DNA from: an uncultured Prevotellaceae bacterium
GTDB lineage: Bacteria; Bacteroidota; Bacteroidia; Bacteroidales; Bacteroidaceae
Length of the DNA: 54,980 nt
NCBI GenBank assembly: GCA_902770845.1
Contig: CACXUV010000023.1
Span: 1-54,980, forward strand
Reading direction: 5' to 3'
Part shown: positions 7,431 through 14,381 of the stretch, one piece after another
Numbering within the stretch: the stretch's first letter is position 1
Layout: each line of letters starts with the position of its first letter
The notes under the pieces: generated by a model
What the model was told of the DNA's origin: nothing
The model's database searches: none
Seen by the model: only the letters and a program-made list of their open reading frames with translations
Program-made: the position numbers and the translations under genes

Positions 7431-9002
7431 TTATATCCCCCTCTCTGCCCAATCACCTCTATCGAGATTTCTATACCCGATAGCCTCGGCGATGTGCTTG
7501 GCTTCTACTTTTTCAGAGCCGGCGAGGTCGGCAATGGTGCGGGCCACCTTGAGGATGCGGCTGTAGGCTCGGGCGGAGAGCTTCAATCGCTCCATGGCCA
7601 TGCGGAGCATGTCGAGCGAGGCAGCGTCGGGTTCGGCAAACTCGTGGAGCATGCGTTCGGTCATTTGGGCGTTGCAATGGATGCGAGCCCCCTCCCGACC
7701 TCCCCCTTGGGGGAGGTGACTGAAACGCTCTGTCTGGATATTGCGGGCGGCAATGACGCGCTTGCGGATGGCCGATGAAGGTTCGCCGGGCTGCATCTTC
7801 GACAGTTCGGCGAAGGGAACAGCCTGGATTTCGCAGTGCAGGTCGATGCGGTCGAGCAGTGGGCCGCTGATTTTGTTCATGTAGCGCTGAATCTGGCCGG
7901 GGGTGCACACGCAGTGGTGGGTGGGGTCGCCGTAGTAGCCGCAGGGGCAGGGATTCATGGAGGCCACAAACATGAAGGAGGCCGGATAGTCTACGGAGTA
8001 TTTGGCGCGGCTCACGGTGATGCGCCGGTCTTCGAGCGGTTGGCGCAGCACTTCGAGCACACTGCGGTTGAACTCGGGCAGCTCGTCGAGGAAGAGCACG
8101 CCGTTGTGGGCCAGACTGATTTCGCCTGGCTGCGGGTTCATGCCACCGCCGCACAGGGCCACCTGCGACACCGTGTGGTGGGGCGAGCGGAAGGGGCGCT
8201 GAGTGATGAGGCTGGTGTCGCGCGACAGTTTTCCTGCTACGGAGTGAATCTGTGTGGTTTCCAGGCTTTCGGAGAGCGACAGGGGCGGCAATATCGACGG
8301 CAGTCGCTTGGCCAGCATGCTCTTTCCGCTGCCCGGCGGGCCAATCATGATGAGGTTGTGGCCCCCGGCGGCAGCCACCTCCAGTGCGCGTTTCACGCTT
8401 TCCTGTCCGCGCACGTCGCTGAAGTCCAGGTCGAAGTGTTCCTGTTGCTCATAGAACTCGCGTCGTGTGTCTATCTGCATGGGCTGGAACCGCTTGGTTC
8501 CGTTGAAGAAGGCGATGACCTCTTGCAGCGTTTCCATGCCGTAGACCTCCAGTTGGTTGACCACAGCCGCCTCGCGCACGTTTTGCCTGGGCACGATGAG
8601 GCCGCGAAACTTCTCGGCTCGTGCGCGTATGGCAATGGGCAGTGCGCCGCGAATGGGCTGCAGGTGTCCGTCGAGTCCCAGTTCGCCCACGATCATGAAG
8701 TCGGCCAGCGAGGCCATGGCCACCTTGTTGTCGCTGGCCAGTATGCCGATGGCCAGGGGCAGGTCGTAGCTGCTGCCCTCCTTTTTCAGGTCGGCAGGCG
8801 ATAGGTTGATGGTCAGTTCGGCTTTTGGCATCATATAGCCATTGTTGTGCATGGCAGTTCTGATGCGGTCGTAGCTCTCGCGCACGGCGGCGTCGGCCAG
8901 TCCCGTCATGTGGAACTGCATGCCGTGCGACAGGTCGGTCTCAACCGTGACGGTGACGGCTTCGAGGCCCGTCACGGCAGCGCAAAAGGTCTTAACGAGC
9001 AT
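7431..9002 (-). CDS. comM: YifB/ComM family Mg-chelatase-like AAA+ ATPase
   Basis: A 523-residue cytoplasmic protein with the full family layout: Lon-protease-like N-terminal domain (1-165), AAA+ domain with Walker A GPPGSGKS (221-228) and Walker B 'FLDELPE' (304-310), zinc-binding-type cysteines 'NPCPCGYYGD...HHCVC' (about 350-366), and the C-terminal Mg-chelatase-like domain ending 'GDWAERGI'. ComM is known to be a hexameric helicase that promotes branch migration in natural transformation. Residues 429-440 ('HLPQGGGREGAR') are an insertion encoded by a palindromic repeat. It is the last gene of an operon with the two lipoprotein genes upstream (gap 12 bp). Its 3' third is duplicated at 88-597, and the region beyond its stop looks like an accessory island. 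Confidence 0.95.
   Translation of the reverse strand: MLVKTFCAAVTGLEAVTVTVETDLSHGMQFHMTGLADAAVRESYDRIRTAMHNNGYMMPKAELTINLSPADLKKEGSSYDLPLAIGILASDNKVAMASLADFMIVGELGLDGHLQPIRGALPIAIRARAEKFRGLIVPRQNVREAAVVNQLEVYGMETLQEVIAFFNGTKRFQPMQIDTRREFYEQQEHFDLDFSDVRGQESVKRALEVAAAGGHNLIMIGPPGSGKSMLAKRLPSILPPLSLSESLETTQIHSVAGKLSRDTSLITQRPFRSPHHTVSQVALCGGGMNPQPGEISLAHNGVLFLDELPEFNRSVLEVLRQPLEDRRITVSRAKYSVDYPASFMFVASMNPCPCGYYGDPTHHCVCTPGQIQRYMNKISGPLLDRIDLHCEIQAVPFAELSKMQPGEPSSAIRKRVIAARNIQTERFSHLPQGGGREGARIHCNAQMTERMLHEFAEPDAASLDMLRMAMERLKLSARAYSRILKVARTIADLAGSEKVEAKHIAEAIGYRNLDRGDWAERGI
7698..7717. repeat. GC-rich palindromic repeat inserted in frame in yifB/comM
   Basis: Same 9-bp-arm palindrome as at 355-374, here inside the intact gene. 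It encodes part of the extra 'HLPQGGGREGAR' in a loop of the C-terminal domain and leaves the frame open. Confidence 0.7.
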
Positions 9003-9014
9003 GGTGGATGAGGA

Positions 9015-10040
9015 CTATTTTGTTCCGATAATGTTCTCGATGTGTTTTTTCACGTCGTTGATGCTGGCCAGGTTGCGAGCCACTATCTTGCCGTTCTTGT
9101 CGGCAATGACGTTGGCAGGCAGCGAGGCGAAGCCCAGTCTTATGGCCAGTGGTGTTTGCCACATCTTGCCATCGCAGATGTTGGGCCAGTCGATGGTGTC
9201 GTGTTTCAGGAAGTCGCGTCCCTCTTCGGGTGTGGCGTCGATGCACACGCTCACCACGCTGATGTCCTGAGGGTGCTGTCGCTGCATTTTGTGCAGCTGT
9301 GTCATGATGTTCTTGCTCTCATAGTGCCACGAAGCCCAGAGGCACACGACGTTGGCCTTGGAGCGCAGTTGCTGTTCGTTGACGGTCTTGCCCTGTGTGT
9401 CTTTCAGCGTGAACTGTGGCAGTCGGCTGCCCAGCTGTCCGTTTTTCAGCATCTGCAGCTGTTTCTCGAGCCTTGCTACGGCTCCCCCCTGTGCGGTCAT
9501 GGTGCGGCACAGGCGGCTGGCTTCGGCATAGTTGGGTTCGGGTTCTTGCAGGAAGTAGTGTTCCAGCAGGTAGAGGCTCACGGGCGATGCGGGGTTGCTG
9601 GCAATGTAGTGTCGTGCCGATGCCTTAGCCTCGGGCGGTGTCTGCTTGGCCGCCTGTAGTCGCAGCTGTGTCATGTCGTCGTTTTCGTCGGTGCCCGTCA
9701 CCTTGGTTTCGCGCAGGTGCGACGCGTCGCCTTCCACCCCGATGGTGGCACCCGGATAGGTGAAAACAGGCAGCAGCGAGTAGTTGGGGAACAAAAGCAG
9801 ATAAGTGACCGTGTCGCTTTGAGAAGTCTCAAAAGCGAAACGGCCACTGCGCACGGCAATGGTGTCCTTGCGCCCATGCAGCACGTCGAGCAGGTAGAGC
9901 TCGGCCTGGTTCATGTTGAGGAACCGGCCTTCGATGCGCACCCTTCGTCCCGACGAGCTGCATGCGGCAAGCACGGTGCCGGCAATGAGCAGCGAGAGCA
10001 GGCACTGGGCCTTGATTCTCTTTGCTTTCATGCCCGGCAT
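9015..10040 (-). CDS. Thioredoxin-fold (TlpA/AhpC-like) lipoprotein lacking CxxC
   Basis: A 341-residue lipoprotein: the signal sequence ends in the lipobox 'VLAAC' (C27). A DUF4369-like beta domain ('VRIEGRFLNMNQAELYLLDVLHGR') follows, then a helical stretch and a thioredoxin-like domain from about 207 ('LPQFTLKDTQGKTV'). The site that should read WCxxC is 'WASWHYESKN' (235-244), so both redox cysteines are missing; the cis-Pro region ('FASLPANVI') is kept. It is therefore probably not a disulfide reductase and may bind or scaffold. It sits between the TPR lipoprotein (2-bp gap) and comM (12-bp gap) in one operon. The start at 10040 has the A-rich upstream typical of Bacteroidetes; ATG at 10031 is an alternative. 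Confidence 0.85.
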   Translation of the reverse strand: MPGMKAKRIKAQCLLSLLIAGTVLAACSSSGRRVRIEGRFLNMNQAELYLLDVLHGRKDTIAVRSGRFAFETSQSDTVTYLLLFPNYSLLPVFTYPGATIGVEGDASHLRETKVTGTDENDDMTQLRLQAAKQTPPEAKASARHYIASNPASPVSLYLLEHYFLQEPEPNYAEASRLCRTMTAQGGAVARLEKQLQMLKNGQLGSRLPQFTLKDTQGKTVNEQQLRSKANVVCLWASWHYESKNIMTQLHKMQRQHPQDISVVSVCIDATPEEGRDFLKHDTIDWPNICDGKMWQTPLAIRLGFASLPANVIADKNGKIVARNLASINDVKKHIENIIGTK

Positions 10041-10042
10041 TT

Positions 10043-11731
10043 TTATTTCTGCACCTTCACCAGTTCCAGGTCCTTGGCGGCATAGGCAGCCAGCGTGGGG
10101 TCTTTGGCTATGGCGGCGCGCAGTGCCTCGGCAGCCTCGGCGTTCTTTCCGGTGCGTGCAGCGAGCACAGCTTTCAGATAGTCGGTTGTGGCGTCGGGAC
10201 GGTCCACATACTTCAGCGTCACGGCAGCCTGAGCATAGTTCTGGTTGATGATTTGTGCCAGTGCGGCTGAATTGGTGAAAATCTCTTCAAAGTCGGCTTC
10301 GGCCTGTGCATATTTGCCCTGTGCCAGATGCAGGTTGCCCAGCACCTCGTTCAGTCCGTGAGCCTCGGCAGCCTTGGTCACGTAGTTTTCGGCAGCCAGC
10401 ATGTCGCCCTGCTTCAGTGCCAGCAGGCCCAGGTTGGCGTTCAGTTCGGGCAGGTTGGGGTTCTGCTTCTGTGCTTTCTCCAGCCAGTTGTGAGCCTGGT
10501 CATAGTTGCCCTTGGCCCATTCCACCATGGCCATGTTGTTGAGCGTGCGTGCATCCTGTGGGTAGAGCTGTGCAGCCTTGCCGTAGGCCGTCTCGGCCTG
10601 GGCCGGTTGCTCGTCGAAGAGCGTGGCGGCATAGAGCAGTTCTTCAACCGACAGTTTCGAGGCGTCGGTGGCCAGCTGCTGCTTGATCTGGTCGTCGCTG
10701 CGGCCCACCAGCTGGTAGTTGATGGTCATGCGTGCGCGGCGCAGCTGTGGCAGGATGCCGTCGGTGAGCTCGCTGAAGGCCGCCGAGATGTTCTTGATTT
10801 GCTGTTCGCGCTCTTCGGGGTCCTTGTACATGGAGAGCACGCGCAGGATCACGTCCTTGTCCTGAATGTTGCTGGCAGCCACCAGTTCCTGGAATCCCTC
10901 CCAGTCCTCGGCGGTGTATTTTGTGTCGATGTTGCCTTCCACCTGAGTCTGCTTCATCTGCTGCTTCACATAGTCGGCGGTCACGTCCTGTCGCTTGCCG
11001 GCCAGTTTCTCGTTGAAGGCATAGCCGCCGTCGGGCGAGGCATAGGCCGACACCTCGACGCCGTCGAGCACCTTGCCCTCCTGGTCCTTGGCAATCTCGC
11101 TGAGCAGTCTCACGAACTCCTTCACCGAGTTGTTCTGCAGCTCGCTCTTGCGCAGCTGTGCTTGTCCGATGAGGAACTTCACGTTGGCCTCCTGGCGCTG
11201 TTGCGACACGCGCTGGAAGGCATCCTGAGCCGTGGCGGCCTGTGCTGTGGCCAGTGTGCGCCTGTACAGCTCGCTGGTGGCAATGACGCCCTGAGCCACC
11301 TTCACGTCGGGCACCTTCACGGTCTTGTTGCCCACGCGTGCGTCGAAGGTCAGGTAGAGGTCGCTCTGCTGCATGTCGGGCACGTAGTCGAAGGTGCTCT
11401 TCATGGTGTAGCGTCCTCCCAGCAGGTAGGACACGGTCTGGTCGTTGCCCAGCACTTTCTCGCCCTGGAAGGTGGCGCTGGTGCCGCGAGCCGCCTTCTG
11501 TCCGTTGAGCGTCTGGTAGCGCAGTTCGGGTGTCACCGTCACCACGGCCTTTTTCTTCATGTATTTCTCGGGAAACAGTCCGTTCACAGTGGCCGATACC
11601 TGTCCGCCCTGTGTTTCCAGGGGGCTGGGCGTCACGTTGAAGTTGTCGGCTGAGAGTGCTCCCAGTTTTCCAGAGCACGAAGCCAGCAGCGCAGCGGCTA
11701 CTGGAAGAATGAAAAGTGATTTCTTCTGCAT
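10043..11731 (-). CDS. TPR lipoprotein with OmpA-like domain
   Basis: A 562-residue lipoprotein with lipobox 'LLASC' (C19). An N-terminal beta-rich region (about 25-150) precedes a segment resembling an OmpA C-terminal domain ('LDGVEVSAYASPDGGYAFNE', then a basic helix, about 215-275). A helical part with several tetratricopeptide repeats follows (about 370-530: 'LYPQDARTLNNMAMVEWAKG', 'NPNLPELNANLGLLALKQG'). The likely location is the periplasmic side of the outer membrane, where OmpA-like domains can contact peptidoglycan and TPRs bind partner proteins. It is first in the operon leading to the thioredoxin-fold lipoprotein and comM, with a good promoter hexad at 11769-11776. The specific role is unknown. 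Confidence 0.85.
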   Translation of the reverse strand: MQKKSLFILPVAAALLASCSGKLGALSADNFNVTPSPLETQGGQVSATVNGLFPEKYMKKKAVVTVTPELRYQTLNGQKAARGTSATFQGEKVLGNDQTVSYLLGGRYTMKSTFDYVPDMQQSDLYLTFDARVGNKTVKVPDVKVAQGVIATSELYRRTLATAQAATAQDAFQRVSQQRQEANVKFLIGQAQLRKSELQNNSVKEFVRLLSEIAKDQEGKVLDGVEVSAYASPDGGYAFNEKLAGKRQDVTADYVKQQMKQTQVEGNIDTKYTAEDWEGFQELVAASNIQDKDVILRVLSMYKDPEEREQQIKNISAAFSELTDGILPQLRRARMTINYQLVGRSDDQIKQQLATDASKLSVEELLYAATLFDEQPAQAETAYGKAAQLYPQDARTLNNMAMVEWAKGNYDQAHNWLEKAQKQNPNLPELNANLGLLALKQGDMLAAENYVTKAAEAHGLNEVLGNLHLAQGKYAQAEADFEEIFTNSAALAQIINQNYAQAAVTLKYVDRPDATTDYLKAVLAARTGKNAEAAEALRAAIAKDPTLAAYAAKDLELVKVQK

Positions 11732-11768
11732 GTCTTTTTTAGGGTTATTGATTTGCTTTATCTACGTG

Positions 11769-11776
11769 CAAAGATA
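11769..11776 (-). promoter_or_regulatory. Bacteroidetes -7 promoter element (TATCTTTG)
   Basis: On the minus strand TATCTTTG matches the TAnnTTTG consensus recognised by the primary sigma factor of Bacteroidetes. It is about 37 bp before the start of the TPR lipoprotein gene. Confidence 0.6.
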
Positions 11777-11866
11777 AGCATATAAATTAGTAATGGGAGC
11801 GAAATGCGGCTTTTTTTTTGTTTTATTAATCTTTTTGCCGACCCGACGTTGTGCCTGAATACAAGA

Positions 11867-11891
11867 AATGACGCCCCAATAGAGCGTCATT
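11867..11891 (-). terminator. Hairpin downstream of tRNA-Leu
   Basis: An 8-bp inverted repeat (AATGACGC / GCGTCATT) with a 9-base loop sits a few bases beyond the tRNA 3' end on the minus strand, followed by TCTTGTATT. It is a plausible terminator or processing signal; the U-tract is weak. Confidence 0.45.
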
Positions 11892-11895
11892 CCTG

Positions 11896-11980
11896 TGCCG
11901 CGAGCGGGACTCGAACCCGCACAGCCATTTCGGGCCAAGGGATTTTAAGTCCCTCGTGTCTACCATTCCACCATCGCGGC
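11896..11980 (-). tRNA. tRNA-Leu (anticodon UAA)
   Basis: The minus strand folds as a class II tRNA: acceptor stem GCCGCGA pairing with the 3' UCGCGGC plus discriminator A, D-loop GGAAUGGUAGACAC, anticodon stem-loop AGGGA-CUUAAAA-UCCCU with anticodon UAA, a long variable arm, and T-arm GCGGGUUCGAGUCCCGC. The length of 85 bases and the variable arm fit leucine. CCA is not encoded and must be added by the CCA enzyme, a candidate for which is at 42179-43624. Confidence 0.95.
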
Positions 11981-11990
11981 AAAGCGGATG

Positions 11991-11998
11991 CAAAGTTA
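11991..11998 (-). promoter_or_regulatory. -7 promoter element of tRNA-Leu (TAACTTTG)
   Basis: A perfect TAnnTTTG on the minus strand, ten bases before the mature tRNA 5' end, leaving only a very short leader. Confidence 0.65.
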
Positions 11999-12072
11999 CA
12001 CCTAATAATCGGAAAAGCCAAATGTTTTCCTGTTTTTTTCGATAATGCGGACAAAATTTTTTCGCGAAATAG

Positions 12073-12106
12073 AGCGTGAAACATGCTGCTTGCGTTGTTT
12101 CACGCT
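12073..12106. repeat. 10-bp inverted repeat next to array A
   Basis: AGCGTGAAAC at 12073-12082 is the exact reverse complement of GTTTCACGCT at 12097-12106, with a 14-base loop. No T-run follows on either strand, so it is not a typical terminator. It marks the left side of the array-bearing gap. Confidence 0.5.
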
Positions 12107-12129
12107 GTCGCCTCGCTGCGGCTGTTGCC

Positions 12130-12304
12130 CAACGGGGCCCCCGTTGCACTGCTGTTTGGGTTTTTTGCTGCCCAGGCGTGCCCATGTTCACGTGCAGTCG
12201 GGCCCCCGTTGGCACACAACGGGGCCCCCATTACTCTGCAACGGAGCCCTTATTACCCCACAACGGGGGCCCCATTGCCATGCAACAGGGCCCCCGTTGT
12301 GAAC
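12130..12304. repeat. 22-bp tandem array A
   Basis: Five units start at 12195, 12217, 12239, 12261 and 12283, exactly 22 bp apart, each built on a core like AACGGGGCCCCCATT. A further unit at 12130 is 65 bp before the first (three periods minus one base), with degraded sequence between. The core is self-complementary (AACGGGG/CCCCGTT). There are no unique spacers. Because 22 is not a multiple of three, each unit shifts frame, so coding use is unlikely. The array fills the gap between tRNA-Leu and the lipoprotein gene ending at 12444. Confidence 0.85.
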
Positions 12305-12332
12305 GATGCTGATGGGCGGTTTTTCAAAAGAT

Positions 12333-12417
12333 TGATAATCAGTCACTTATGAACGGCCTTCAAAACTCGAAAATTTCGGCCCGAAGGCGGGGTTGCTGAA
12401 TTTGGAGCGAGTTTTGG
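12333..12417. repeat. Array-associated block, copy 1
   Basis: The block follows array A at once and resembles 52661-52755, which follows array C in the same orientation. Shared parts in order: TGATAATCA/TGATTATCA, CTTATG/GTTATG, CAAAACTCGAAAATT (identical), and GCTGA.TTTGAGCGA-like sequence. AAAACTCG (12363-12370) can pair with CGAGTTTT (12408-12415), which would make a stem. Confidence 0.6.
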
Positions 12418-12443
12418 CGCGATTCGAGTTGAAGAAAATTCGG

Positions 12444-12983
12444 CTAATTACCCACGCTCAGTCGATTGCCGTCGAAGTTGATGCCGTAGCGCAGCAGGGC
12501 ATCGCCCCGGTCGCCGCTCAGGATTACTCCCGTCTCCAGGTCGTAGGTGCGCTTGCATCGTGGGCACTCCACCTGCTGCCGGTTGCCCGTCCAGTGCAGG
12601 GGCGTCAGGCCCTCGCAGTTGGGGCACACGCGGTCGTAGGCCGTTGGTCCGCTGAAGTTGGTGCGGCCTAGAATGAGTCCCAGGTCGTTGCGTGCCCCCA
12701 GCATGTAGGGTGCCCGCAGCTCAATGTCGGTGCTGATCACGTTGTCCTCGGTAGGCATCTTGCCGTCGTTGCTCTGCGCCCACACATGGCGTCGGCCGTT
12801 GGTTTCAACGGTGGTGTAGACGTAGACATACATGCCCGGCGCGTTGTAGGCCGAAAAGATGAGGCTGGTGCTGTGGGGCTCGTGATAGAAAAAGAAACGG
12901 CACGGGTAGCGTCGGCTGATGGGGTCGTCTTCCTTGCAGGCCAGCAGGAGCAGGCACAGGGCGAGCAGCAGTAGCTTTTTCAT
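12444..12983 (-). CDS. Lipoprotein with zinc-ribbon/Rieske-like CxxC pairs
   Basis: The start at 12983 (MKKLLLLALCLLLLAC, lipobox cysteine C16) gives 179 residues; a longer frame upstream overlaps argH and lacks a signal sequence. The C-terminal half has two CxxC knuckles about 18 residues apart ('RVCPNCEGLTPLHW' and 'VECPRCKRTYDLETG'), followed by 'LRYGINFDGNRLSV'. This resembles the lipoproteins with a Rieske-like or zinc-ribbon fold seen in Bacteroidales, but the histidines of a true Rieske 2Fe-2S site are not evident. It lies 13 bp after argH and is probably the last gene of that transcript. The function is not known. Confidence 0.75.
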   Translation of the reverse strand: MKKLLLLALCLLLLACKEDDPISRRYPCRFFFYHEPHSTSLIFSAYNAPGMYVYVYTTVETNGRRHVWAQSNDGKMPTEDNVISTDIELRAPYMLGARNDLGLILGRTNFSGPTAYDRVCPNCEGLTPLHWTGNRQQVECPRCKRTYDLETGVILSGDRGDALLRYGINFDGNRLSVGN

Positions 12984-12996
12984 GGCTCGGAACGGT

Positions 12997-14334
12997 TTAG
13001 ACAGAAGCCAGCAGTCGGCGTTCGGCCTCTTCGGCCCGGTTGAATCCAAAGCCGTCCATGACCTGCTGCATCAGCGCCTCTATGCGGTCGTTCATCAGGT
13101 TGCCTATCGAGCCTTCGTGGGTGTGGTGAATGTGCTTGTTGGGCGTGAAGTGTCCGGCCTCTATGTCCAGTCCCACCTTCTTGTAGGCATCGCGGAAGGG
13201 CATGCCCTCGGCCGCCAGGCGGTTCACCTCTTCCACGGAGAACATGGGGTCGTAGCGCGGGTCGTCCAGGATGTGGTCGTTCACCTCGATGCGGTTGATG
13301 ATGTAGGCCGTCATGCGCAGGCAGTCGCGCAGCTCGTCGAAGGCCGGCAAAAACACCTCCTTGATGATCTGCAGGTCGCGGAAGTAGCCGCACGGCAGGT
13401 TGTTCATCATCAGCGTCACCTGGTAGGGCATCGACTGCAGCTTGTTGCTCTTCGAGCGTATGAGTTCGAACACGTCGGGGTTCTTCTTGTGGGGCATGAT
13501 CGACGAGCCCGTGGTGCACTCCTTGGGCAGCTTCACGAAGCCGAAGTTCTGCGAGTTGAACAGGCAGGCGTCCATGGCCAGCTTGGCCATGGTTCCGGCA
13601 ATGGTGGCCATGGCAAAGGCCACGTTGCGCTCCATCTTGCCGCGCCCCATCTGTGCGTAGACCACGTTGTAGTCCATCGAGTCGAAGCCCAGCAGGTCGG
13701 TGGTCATCTGTCGGTTCAGCGGGAAGCTGCTGCCATAGCCGGCGGCCGAGCCCAGTGGGTTGCGGTTGGTCATCTTGTAGGCCGCCTGCAGGAACAGCAT
13801 GTCGTCGGCCAGGCTTTCGGCATAGGCGCCGAACCACAGGCCGAACGAGCTGGGCATGGCCACCTGCAGGTGGGTGTAGCCCGGCATGAGCACGTCCTTG
13901 TACTGGTTGCTCTTGGCTATGAGCTGGTCGAACAGGTCCTTCACGTCATCGGCCACCAGGCGCAGCTGGTGTCGGGTGAATAGCTTCAGGTCTACCAGCA
14001 CCTGGTCGTTGCGCGAACGTCCGGAGTGAATCTTCTTGCCCATGTCGCCCAGTTTGCGGGTCAGCATCAGCTCCACCTGCGAGTGAACGTCCTCGATGCC
14101 ATCTTCGATTGTGAAGTTGCCGTGCTGCGCCTGTTCATAGATGGCTTTCAGTTCGGCCAGCAGTTGTGGCAGTTCGTCCTTGCCCAGCAGTCCGATGCTT
14201 TCCAGCATGGTGATGTGGGCCATGGAGCCCAGCACGTCGTAGGGAGCCAGGTAGAGGTCCATTTCGCGGTCGCGTCCCACGGTGAAGCGTTCTATCTCGC
14301 TGTTGATTTCGTAGTTTTTCTCCCAGAGTTTCAT
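12997..14334 (-). CDS. argH: Argininosuccinate lyase
   Basis: A 445-residue cytoplasmic enzyme of the fumarase/aspartase superfamily that splits argininosuccinate into arginine and fumarate, the last step of arginine synthesis. Seen: the N-terminal 'LWEKNYEINSEIERFTVGRD', the 'HSQVELML' segment, 'SGRSRNDQV', and the superfamily signature 'GSSIMPHKKNPD' with the mobile catalytic Ser loop. The length is near the family norm (about 445-460). It is not beside other arginine genes here; it stands in a minus-strand run after pyrE, the SRPBCC gene and the AAA/nuclease-like gene, with a 47-bp gap from the latter. Confidence 0.95.
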   Translation of the reverse strand: MKLWEKNYEINSEIERFTVGRDREMDLYLAPYDVLGSMAHITMLESIGLLGKDELPQLLAELKAIYEQAQHGNFTIEDGIEDVHSQVELMLTRKLGDMGKKIHSGRSRNDQVLVDLKLFTRHQLRLVADDVKDLFDQLIAKSNQYKDVLMPGYTHLQVAMPSSFGLWFGAYAESLADDMLFLQAAYKMTNRNPLGSAAGYGSSFPLNRQMTTDLLGFDSMDYNVVYAQMGRGKMERNVAFAMATIAGTMAKLAMDACLFNSQNFGFVKLPKECTTGSSIMPHKKNPDVFELIRSKSNKLQSMPYQVTLMMNNLPCGYFRDLQIIKEVFLPAFDELRDCLRMTAYIINRIEVNDHILDDPRYDPMFSVEEVNRLAAEGMPFRDAYKKVGLDIEAGHFTPNKHIHHTHEGSIGNLMNDRIEALMQQVMDGFGFNRAEEAERRLLASV

Positions 14335-14381
14335 GATGAATGCTTTAGATTGATGACTTTGGAATGGTTGTCTTTCAGTTT

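Noticed and set aside
10328..11653. 441-residue plus-strand frame opposite the TPR lipoprotein
   Set aside because: It is antisense to a clear lipoprotein/TPR gene and shows the composition of a codon-bias shadow.
12073..12106. Rho-independent terminator
   Set aside because: The stem is good but no T-run follows on either strand, and no gene ends nearby in a suitable orientation.
11826..12215. Minus-strand protein across the tRNA region
   Set aside because: It covers the tRNA-Leu gene and part of array A, so it is a chance frame.
12045..12352. Overlapping open frames through array A as small proline/glycine-rich genes
   Set aside because: The 22-bp period shifts frame every unit. The frames exist only because GC-rich repeats lack stops, and no start context is present.
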